A DNA stretch of 64,000 nt, taken from Pseudomonadota bacterium (GTDB lineage Bacteria; Pseudomonadota; Alphaproteobacteria; Rhodobacterales; Rhodobacteraceae). This document shows positions 7,988 to 15,300 of the stretch, piece after piece (within the stretch, counting starts at the first letter, position 1; the number at the start of each line of letters is the position of its first letter). The notes below the pieces were generated by a model. That model was given only the letters and a program-made list of their open reading frames with translations, was not told the DNA's origin and did not search any database. The position numbers were made by a program, and so were the translations under genes. The stretch covers positions 124,001 through 188,000 of the forward strand of contig JAIUPD010000005.1 of NCBI GenBank assembly GCA_020161615.1, written 5' to 3'.

Positions 7988-8080
7988 ATGTTCAAATCCA
8001 CCAGCCGGGCGGTCTTTGTGATCCTGCTCGCCGTCTCGCTGCTCAACTCGGTCGCGGCAATGTTCGCCACCCATTTCTGA
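7988..8080 (+). CDS. 30-residue single-span membrane peptide B
   Basis: This second 30-codon frame encodes MFKSTSRAVF, then a hydrophobic helix (VILLAVSLLNSVAAMFA) and THF before TGA. GAGG lies 5 bases before the ATG (ATGAGGTTCCC). The N-terminus has the MF-K/R-x-S/P-T pattern of peptide A, so the two may be distant tandem paralogues or functionally paired peptides. The repeat hairpin at 8091-8109 follows the stop and could end the transcript. Confidence 0.5.
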   Translation: MFKSTSRAVFVILLAVSLLNSVAAMFATHF

Positions 8081-8087
8081 GGCCCCG

Positions 8088-8109
8088 CAGGGTGGGGTTT
8101 CACCCCACC
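8088..8109. repeat. GGTGGGGT hairpin repeat, copy 1
   Basis: An 8-bp stem (GGTGGGGT with ACCCCACC) closes a 3-base loop. The same 19-bp hairpin occurs in reverse orientation at 60907-60925, and AGGG flanks both copies. It lies between the convergent ends of peptide B and the HDAC-like gene, where it could act as a bidirectional transcript end. Confidence 0.7.
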
Positions 8110-8118
8110 GTCGGGCGC

Positions 8119-9255
8119 TCAAACCCAGGCCCGCCGCCGCAACCCCGGCAGCCGGGTCCGCAACGACGCGATCCGCGCCGCCACCTCGGCGCGGATCGGC
8201 CCCTCGCGCGGGGGGTCGGCCAGCGTCCGCGACCAATCGGCGGGCGGGTTCCGCCCGGCGGCCCGCCCCGGCCAGGCCAGCGCCTCCAGCACGCTTCGGG
8301 CCGCGCCCTCCAGCCGATCGGGCGCCTCGTGCCCGCCAAGCGCGCCCCAGACCCGGGTCCAGCAGCGCGCCACCGACCAGGGATTGTAGCCCCCGCCGCC
8401 CGTCACGATCAGCCGGTCCGTCTGCGCCCGGATCGCCAGCACCGCCGCCACATGCGCGTTGTTCGACAGCGCCAGCCGCGACAGCGGATCTTCCTCGACC
8501 GCATCGGCACCGCATTGCAGCAGCACCGCCTCGGGCTGAAAGGCCTCGAGCGCGGGCAGGATCACCCCGTCGCGCGCCGCCGCCATTTCGGTATCGTTGA
8601 AGCCCCGCGGCACCGGCAGGTTCAGATGCGTGCCGCCGCCCTCCTCGGACAGGGCGCCGGTGCGGGGCCAGCGCTCCTCTTCATGGACCGAGATCAGCAG
8701 CAGGTCCCGGTCCCCCTCGAACGCGGCCGAGACCCCGTCGCAATGATGCGCGTCGAGATCGACATAGGCCAGCCGCCGCAAGCCCAGCCGCCTGAGGTGC
8801 AAGAGCGCCAGCACCGGATCGTTGAGATAGCAGAACCCGCCCGCCCGGTCGGCGAAGGCGTGATGCGTCCCCGCCCCCGGCACCATGACGACACCCCCCG
8901 CCCGCACCATTTCCGCCGCCAGCAGCGCCCCGCCCGCGCTGGTCGCGGGGCGGCGGAACATCAGCCCGTGCACCGGGTTCGAGAGCGTCCCCAGCCCGTG
9001 CCGGATCCGCACCGCCTCGCTGACCGCGCCCTCGGCCTCGGCCGCCAGCAAGGCGGCGACATAATCGGCGGTGTGAAAGCTCGTCAGCGCCGCGGGCCGG
9101 GCGCGGGGCGAGGTGACATAGGCCCCGGCCGGCAGCCATCCCAAGGCCCGCGCCAGATCGGTCACGGTCGACACTCGCGGGATCGCCAGCGGGTGCCGCG
9201 GACCGAAAGGGCTGGCGCGGTAAATCTCGGAGCCGATGAAGCGCGGGGCGCTCAG
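8119..9255 (-). CDS. histone deacetylase-family (acetylpolyamine amidohydrolase-like) hydrolase
   Basis: A zinc hydrolase of the arginase/deacetylase fold that removes acetyl groups from amines; bacterial members act on acetylpolyamines or similar small substrates. The core motifs are present: the charge-relay pair in GTHHAF, zinc ligands in YVDLDAHHCDG and the distal Asp/Gly-rich GGGGYNPWS. Homology begins at SAPRFIGSEIYRASPFG, but no ATG, GTG or TTG exists there. The best fit is CTG at 9255, in a CTGA overlap with the TGA of the peroxidase gene upstream, analogous to the GTGA and ATGA overlaps elsewhere in the window. The 5' boundary is therefore uncertain. Confidence 0.85.
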   Translation of the reverse strand: MSAPRFIGSEIYRASPFGPRHPLAIPRVSTVTDLARALGWLPAGAYVTSPRARPAALTSFHTADYVAALLAAEAEGAVSEAVRIRHGLGTLSNPVHGLMFRRPATSAGGALLAAEMVRAGGVVMVPGAGTHHAFADRAGGFCYLNDPVLALLHLRRLGLRRLAYVDLDAHHCDGVSAAFEGDRDLLLISVHEEERWPRTGALSEEGGGTHLNLPVPRGFNDTEMAAARDGVILPALEAFQPEAVLLQCGADAVEEDPLSRLALSNNAHVAAVLAIRAQTDRLIVTGGGGYNPWSVARCWTRVWGALGGHEAPDRLEGAARSVLEALAWPGRAAGRNPPADWSRTLADPPREGPIRAEVAARIASLRTRLPGLRRRAWV

Positions 9256-9761
9256 CGCGGCAGCAGGGGCTCGATCAGATCGGTGATCCGCGCGCTGGTC
9301 GGCCGTGTCGTCGAGCCCCAGAAGCCCAGGAACTCGCCCCCCGGCCCGATCAGCGCCTTGTTGAAATTCCACGTCGGTTCGACCCCGTGTTGCTCGGCCA
9401 GCCAGCGGTAGAAGGGATGCGCATCGGCCCCCCGGACCGGGGTGATGCGGGTCAGCGGCACCTCGACGCCCAGTTCGACCCGGCAATATTGCTCGACCGC
9501 CTGATCGTCGTCCAGTTCCTGCCGGAAATCGTCCGAGGACACGGCCAGCACCACCAGCCCGCGGTCGGCGTATCGGTCGTGCAGGGCCTGAAGATCAGCG
9601 AACTGCGGCGTGAACCCGCAGAGCGAGGCGGTGTTGACCACCAGCACCGGCCGCCCGCGCCAATCGTCTAGATCGTAGGTCGCGCCATCGATGGCGGTAA
9701 AGGTGAAGGCCTCCGCGGGCAACGCCAGCAACAGAAAGATGATGACAGCCAACAGACGCAT
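9252..9761 (-). CDS. glutathione peroxidase family protein, exported
   Basis: A 169-residue thiol peroxidase reducing peroxides. It has an N-terminal signal peptide (MRLLAVIIFLLLALPAEA), unlike the cytosolic BtuE-type enzymes, so it probably acts in the periplasm. The peroxidatic Cys48 sits in NTASLCGFT and the conserved Trp/Asn in TWNFNK. The ATG at 9761 is chosen because GGGGAG precedes it and the signal peptide starts there; an in-frame ATG 20 codons upstream lacks both. It overlaps the HDAC-like gene by 4 bp and is likely cotranscribed. Confidence 0.87.
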   Translation of the reverse strand: MRLLAVIIFLLLALPAEAFTFTAIDGATYDLDDWRGRPVLVVNTASLCGFTPQFADLQALHDRYADRGLVVLAVSSDDFRQELDDDQAVEQYCRVELGVEVPLTRITPVRGADAHPFYRWLAEQHGVEPTWNFNKALIGPGGEFLGFWGSTTRPTSARITDLIEPLLPR

Positions 9762-9836
9762 CGACCACTCCCCGGCCCCGATCCCGCCCGGCGATGGTAG
9801 CCCGCGCGGCCCGCCCGGCAAGGGCCCGCCCCCACG

Positions 9837-10520
9837 TCACGGCAGCGGCGCCAGTTCCCGACAGAAGGCCGCCTCGCCCTCGGGCGTGAAGCGCACGAGC
9901 CGCGCCTCGCCACGCCGGGCCCAGCCCTTCGCCTCGATCCTGGCCAGCAGCGCCCGGCCGAGAGACCCCGCCAGATGCGTCCGCCGCTCCGACCAATCCA
10001 GACAGGCCCGACAGAGCGGCGCCCGCCCCCGCGACAAATCCGCCACGTCGATCCCGAAAGCTGCCATCGCCGCCACGCCCGCGGGCGTCAGGACGAGGCT
10101 GTCGCCCTCGGCCCGGATCAGGTTCCGGGCGGCGAGGCTGTCGTAAAGCCGGGTGCCCAGATCGCCCGCCAGATGGTTGTAGCAGACCCGCGCCTTCCTC
10201 AGCTCCGCATCGCGCGGGCCCGGACGCGTGCGCAGATGGCCGGTTCCGGCGGCCAGACCCATCAGCGCCTCCAGCACCTGCGCCACCTCGTCGCCCGCCA
10301 GCGTCACGTATTTGTGCCGCCCCTGCCGGCGCTGACGCACGAGGCCGCCGGCCTCCAGCCGCGCCAGATGCGCACTGGCGGTGGGCGCGGCGATCCCGGC
10401 CTCGGCCGCAAGTTCGCTCGCCGTCAAGGCCTTGCCCGCCATCAGCGCGGCCAGCATGTTGGCGCGGGCCGGATCGCCGATCAGGGCGGCGAGGCGGGCG
10501 ATATCGGGGCCGTCTTTCAT
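9837..10520 (-). CDS. ArsR-family winged-helix transcriptional regulator
   Basis: The 227-residue protein has an ArsR-type winged helix-turn-helix in residues ~5-85 (ELAAEAGIAAPTASAHLARLEAGGLV, then wing RQGRHKYVTL). Its C-terminal half contains a second helical region with RAPLCRACLDWSERRTHLAG, a Cys-x-x-Cys patch found in longer ArsR-like repressors. ATG at 10520 starts the domain. It is divergent from the NIPSNAP gene, and a small inverted repeat (10536-10553) lies in the shared promoter, consistent with control of both genes. Confidence 0.85.
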   Translation of the reverse strand: MKDGPDIARLAALIGDPARANMLAALMAGKALTASELAAEAGIAAPTASAHLARLEAGGLVRQRRQGRHKYVTLAGDEVAQVLEALMGLAAGTGHLRTRPGPRDAELRKARVCYNHLAGDLGTRLYDSLAARNLIRAEGDSLVLTPAGVAAMAAFGIDVADLSRGRAPLCRACLDWSERRTHLAGSLGRALLARIEAKGWARRGEARLVRFTPEGEAAFCRELAPLP

Positions 10521-10535
10521 GATCCGTCTTTCATA

Positions 10536-10553
10536 CTTCGATGCTAAGCGAAG
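10536..10553. promoter_or_regulatory. candidate operator between the arsR-like and NIPSNAP genes
   Basis: CTTCG and CGAAG arms (5 bp) are separated by eight bases. The site sits 16 bp upstream of the regulator start, in the 84-bp divergent promoter region. The arms are short, so this is a candidate only. Confidence 0.35.
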
Positions 10554-10604
10554 CATTCGCAGCCGGCAAGCGGCTATGAAACCCGGGTCATGAAAGGAAA
10601 TCCC

Positions 10605-10922
10605 ATGCTGACCTGCATCATCCGCTATCAGATCGACCCGACGCGCAAAGCCGCCTTCGAGGAATACGCCCGCGCCTGGAATGTGGCGATCCCGCGCGCC
10701 GGCGCCGGGCTTATCGGCTATTTCGCCCCGCATGAAGGCTCGGCGAGCCTGGCCTACGGGATCTACACCATCGACAACCTGGCCGCCTACGAGGCCTATC
10801 GCGCCCGGCTGTCCGAGGACCCGCTGGGGCGCGAGACTTACCTCTTCGCGCAACGCGAGCGCTTCATCCAGCGCGAGGACCGGACCTTTCTGAAACGCGT
10901 GACCGGCGGTCCCGGCGCCTGA
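10605..10922 (+). CDS. NIPSNAP family protein
   Basis: A 105-residue ferredoxin-like (dimeric alpha-beta barrel) protein. It shows the NIPSNAP pattern: MLTCIIRYQIDPTRKAAFEEYA, then GLIGYFAPHEG and a C-terminal FIQREDRTFL. Function is not established for bacterial members. The ATG at 10605 is preceded by AAAGGA; another in-frame ATG at 10590 is too close to that site to use it. It is divergent from the ArsR-type regulator, which probably controls it. Confidence 0.82.
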   Translation: MLTCIIRYQIDPTRKAAFEEYARAWNVAIPRAGAGLIGYFAPHEGSASLAYGIYTIDNLAAYEAYRARLSEDPLGRETYLFAQRERFIQREDRTFLKRVTGGPGA

Positions 10923-10997
10923 TCACCGGGGCGAACGGGGCCGCAGCCCGCAGCCCGCCGCAGGATGGGCGATCGTGCCCATCCTGCCGCCGCGCGC

Positions 10998-11456
10998 TCA
11001 GCCCGTCGCGGCCCTGCCGCGGTCGAGGAACAGGTCGGCGTGGCGCATACCGCCCAGGCCGATCGTCGCGAAAGCGTCGCGGCCCGCGTCCGGCAGCACG
11101 CCGATCCGCTCCAGCGCGTCATTGATCGCCGCCATCCCCTCGCGCGCCGGCATCGTCCGTTCCAGCCCGTGATAGACCGTCGCCCACTGCGTCCCCAGCC
11201 CGCCGACCAGTGCGCTCTGGATCAACGCGAAACGGTCGAAGCCCAGCTCGGCCGCGGCCCGCAGAGTCAGGGGACAATCGGCCCGCAGGTCGGAAAGGCG
11301 CCGGTGGTCCGGTCCGCCCGGCGCGCTCCCCTCCCCGGCCTCCGGCAGCGGCACGATGACGAAGGCGCCCGCCCCGACCAGCGTCAGCCCCAGCCGCCGC
11401 GCGGCCACCGCATTGCCCGGCCCGCGCGCGACGATGGCGGAGAGTTCGTGACCCAT
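10998..11456 (-). CDS. hypothetical protein
   Basis: A 152-residue product starting MGHELSAIVARGPGN that I do not recognise. It is mostly alpha/beta in composition (AARRLGLTLVGAGAFVIVPLP, then LGFDRFALIQSALVGGLGTQWATVYHGL), with no signal peptide, membrane span or metal-site motif. The frame shows alphaproteobacterial coding bias and normal amino-acid composition, so it is probably real. It lies alone between NIPSNAP and a cupin gene. Confidence 0.6.
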   Translation of the reverse strand: MGHELSAIVARGPGNAVAARRLGLTLVGAGAFVIVPLPEAGEGSAPGGPDHRRLSDLRADCPLTLRAAAELGFDRFALIQSALVGGLGTQWATVYHGLERTMPAREGMAAINDALERIGVLPDAGRDAFATIGLGGMRHADLFLDRGRAATG

Positions 11457-11598
11457 GGCGGGGCTCCCATCCGTTGCTGCTGACGCAATGCTGCGACGCA
11501 GCGACAGCGCCGGTCAAGCCCTCTTGCCATCGGCGCGCCCCAACCGGGGCCGGATTCCACGTCCTTGCCGCGGAATTAACCATCGTCCCGGGCCTTGA

Positions 11599-12012
11599 TC
11601 AGCCTTCGGTTGCGGGCGCGGTGGTATATTCGGCCTCCGAGACCGGCTCCATCCAGGTCACGGCCGAGCCGTCCACCGCCTCATGCACGGCGATATGCGT
11701 CATGCCGGTGGCAGGTGCCGCCCCGTGCCAATGCTTCTCGCCCGGCGCGAACCAGACCACATCGCCCGGCCGGATCGCCTCGACCGGCCCGCCCGCGCGC
11801 TGCACCCGGCCGACGCCCTGGGTCACGATCAGCATCTGACCGGCGGGATGCGTGTGCCAGGCCGTGCGCGCGCCCGGTTCGAAGGTCACGGCGGCGGAAC
11901 TCACCCGCCCCGTCGTTTCCGAGGCGATCAGCGGGTCGAGCCGCACGCGCCCGGTGAAATAGGCGGCATTGCCCTCGGCCGAGGGTTTGGTTCCGGCGCG
12001 AACGATCTGCAT
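11599..12012 (-). CDS. cupin domain protein, (R)-mandelonitrile lyase-like
   Basis: The 137-residue single-domain cupin carries both cupin motifs: [15 protein letters not shown] (motif 1, two His and Gln) and [16 protein letters not shown] (motif 2). The sequence pattern, including the C-terminal [12 protein letters not shown], is that of the small Mn-binding cupins annotated as (R)-mandelonitrile lyase-like or with carboxymuconolactone decarboxylases. The real substrate is unknown. No related enzyme is adjacent. Confidence 0.85.
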   Translation of the reverse strand: MQIVRAGTKPSAEGNAAYFTGRVRLDPLIASETTGRVSSAAVTFEPGARTAWHTHPAGQMLIVTQGVGRVQRAGGPVEAIRPGDVVWFAPGEKHWHGAAPATGMTHIAVHEAVDGSAVTWMEPVSEAEYTTAPATEG

Positions 12013-12314
12013 GGCAGGCTCCTGTCTGGACCGGGATCAAGCTAACCCGCCGCCGCTGCCCTTCAAGCGCCCCGGCCCGACCCCGGCTGGTCCGGCGCTC
12101 CATTCCGGCCCCGGCGCGACGGCTGATCGAACACGGCCCAGAACCGCAGCAACAGCAGCATTCCCAAGCCCAGGAACTGCGCATTCTGGGCATCAGCGCG
12201 ATCTCCGCCCCTCACCGCCTTGAAGCGCCAGCGAAATCCCCCTCGGGCGCCCGATTTCGCCGTTGCCCCAAGCGCCGGGGCCGTGCCAAGGTTCAGGCAC
12301 CGCAAGGTGACGGC
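12013..12314. other. 302-bp divergent gap before the giant helicase gene
   Basis: No strong gene is visible. On the minus strand a short frame ending at 12063 contains FLGLGMLLLLRFWAVFD, a possible single membrane span, but it lacks an ATG at a sensible position and a ribosome site, so it is not called. The segment must hold the promoter of the 1861-residue helicase gene; no clear -35/-10 pair stands out. Confidence 0.5.
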
Positions 12315-15300
12315 ATGGGTGCGAGTATGGACGATTTTCTCAATCCGGGCGAGGCTTCGGTCTATGCCGGTCCCGGCAGCGTCGCCGACAAGCTCGACCG
12401 CGCGCGCACCGAGCTTCTGGACCTCTCGGCCCGCAACCGGCTGCTCAACATGCCCAAATCGGGCAAGGCCGCCAAGACGATCGAGGTGGTGGACGAGATC
12501 AGCGCCGAGATCTTCCGCCTGCTGATCACCGAATCGAAGGCCTTCACCTTTCTGCCCGGCACCCCCTCGCGCAAGGCGGCCTCTCCGGACGATCCCCCGG
12601 CGGAAGGCGACGACAGCGCGGCCGAGGAAGACGGCGACATCATCCAGGAACTCGCCCTGCCCGAGGATGACGCGCTGGACGAACGCGGCATCGCCGGGCG
12701 GCATTCGGACACCAAGTTGCAGACGCGTTTCACCCCGGAAGGGCTGCAAAAGCGCCTGCTGGACCTCTATTACGACGCCAGGACACTCGAGGACGAACAG
12801 GGCGTCAACGTCCTTTACCTCACGCTCGGCGCGCTGCGCTGGGCCGATCCCACCGACAAGAAGAACATCCGCCGGGCGCCGCTGCTGCTGCTGCCCGTGT
12901 CGCTTGAACGCGGCTCGGCCGGCGAACGCTTCCGGCTGCGCGCCCGGCCCGAGGATTTCGCGACCAACCTCTCGCTCGAGACCTTCCTCGACCGGCTGCA
13001 TGGCATCCGCCTGCCCGAGATCGACACCGAGGGCTTCGACCCCACCGCCTATTTCGAGATCGTAGCCCAATCCGTCGCGGGCAAGGAGGGCTGGGCGGTC
13101 GAACCCGACGTGATCCTGCTCGGCTTCTTTTCCTATGCGAAGTTCATGATGTACCGCGACCTCGACCCGGCCAATTGGCCCGTGGGCGCCTCGATTGCGG
13201 ATAAACCCCTGCTGAGAAGCCTGCTCGCCGACGGGTTCGAGGCGGGCGAGGCGCTCTATCCCGACAATGTTTCCATCGACCCGATCATCGCACCCGCCGA
13301 CCTGCACCACATCCTCGACAGCGACAGCTCGCAGAGCCTGGCGGTGCACGAGGTCCGGCGCGGGCGCAATCTGGTGATCCAGGGCCCGCCCGGCACCGGC
13401 AAAAGCCAGACCATCGCCAACCTGATCGCCGCCGCCATCGCCGATGGCAAGACCGTGCTCTTCGTCGCCGAAAAGATGGCGGCGCTGGAGGTGGTGAAGC
13501 GTCGCCTCGACGTCAGCGGGGTCGGCGCCGCCTGTCTGGAGCTGCACAGCCACAAGGCCAACAAGAAGGCCGTGCTCGAGGATATCCGCCGCACCTGGGA
13601 GAATGGCGCCCCCCGCACCGGCGATATCGGCTCGCTCAACGCCCGGCTGGGCGATCTGCGCGACGCATTGAACGGTCATGCCGCGCGCCTGCATGCGGTG
13701 CAGCAGCCCTCGGGCCTCACGCCCTATCAGGTGCAGGGCCAGCTTGTCCGCCTGCGCGCCCAGGGGGAAGACCCCAACGACATCGCGCTCGACGCGCCCG
13801 AAAGCTGGACGGCCGAAGCCTTTGCCGAGCGGCACGCGGTCCTGCAGGAACTGGCCGAACGGGTCGAGGAGATCGGCACCCCCGCCGCGCATCTGTGGCA
13901 CGGGGTGCGGATCACCGGTATCACACCGATGGAGGGGGAACGCCTTGCCCGACGGCTGAGCGCCGCCGCCAGCGAAAGCGGCGCGCTGGACGAGGCCAAG
14001 GCGGCGCTTGCCGCCCTCCTGGGCACCGTCCCGCCCGAGACCCGCGCCGAGGCCGAGGCGCTGATCGCGACCGCGCGGCGGATCACTGCCGCCCCGCTGT
14101 CGCCCACGGCGCTTGCGACCCCGGACTGGTCCGAGGATCCCGCGCGCCTTCTGGTCATCGTCAGCGCCGGAGAGGCGCTGGCAGAGGCCCGCCAGAACCT
14201 TGAGGGAAGGGTCACCGCCGCCGCCTGGCAGAGGGAGACGGCGGCGCCTCACCAGACCCTCTCGGCCCTCCACGCCGCCACCAACGCGGCGGATTTCGCG
14301 GCCATCGCCGACCTTGCCGAGGCCCTGCCCGACGCGCTCGACGCCGGGCGCAGCCTTGCGGCGCTTCTGGGCGAGGACGCGCCGCGCAGCGTGGAGGCGC
14401 TCGCCACCCTGGCCGATGCCGCCACCGCGGTCATGGCCGCACCGCCCCTGGCGACGCAGGCCCTCGCCGCCCCGGTCTGGGACGAGCTGCCCGGCGCACC
14501 GGCCGATCTGGTCGCGGCGCTCGACCGGCTGCAGGGCGCGAAGACGGCGCTCGACGGCAAGCTCACGGAATCCGCGTGGGAGGCCGATCTCGGCGCCAGC
14601 CGTGCGACACTGGCGGCGCATGGGACCGGGATCTTCCGCTTCCTCAGCGGCGAATGGCGCCGCGCCAACCGGCTGGTGCGCTCCTATCTCTGCCAGCCCG
14701 ATCAACCGCTGACCCAGACGCTGGCCCAGCTCGACCAGCTGCAAAAGGGCCGCGCTGCCCGGTCCGAGCTACAGCGCGACGACGCGCTGGGGCGCGAGGC
14801 CTTCGGTGCGTCCTGGCGCGGCGAGCGCTCGGACCTTGCGACGCTTTCGGCGGCCGTCGCCTGGGCGGAAGGACTGGGCCAGAACGGACGCCTCGTGCGC
14901 CGCATCGTCGCGGCCGAGCCCGACCGCGCCGCGCTCGCCCCCCTGTTGCCGCGGCTCGCCGCCACCCCTCGCCTGCGCGAGATCGACCGCAGGCTCAAGT
15001 CGCTTCTGGACCCGGCCGCGCGGGACAGGACGGCCGAGGAATGCGCCCGCCTCTCCGCCGCCCTGACCGCCAGCGAACGCGCGACCCGTCTGTTGCTGAC
15101 CCCGCCGCCACCCACCCTGGGCGAGCGGCTGGCCCTGCTGACCACGCTGGAGCAAGGCCGCCGCGCCGCGCAACAGATCGCCGAGGGCCAGACCATTGCC
15201 ACCGCCGGGTTCGGTGCCCTCTGGCAGGGCGATTCCTCGGACTGGTCCCGCCTGCGCGCTGCCGGCAATTGGGTCAGGGCCAATGCCGATATCCTCCCTC

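Noticed and set aside
12063..14744. 893-codon frame on the minus strand opposite the giant helicase gene
   Set aside because: Composition is repetitive Gly/Arg/Gln/Asp with no domain, and the opposite strand encodes conserved helicase motifs. Only its last part (12063-12240) lies outside that gene and is too weak to call.
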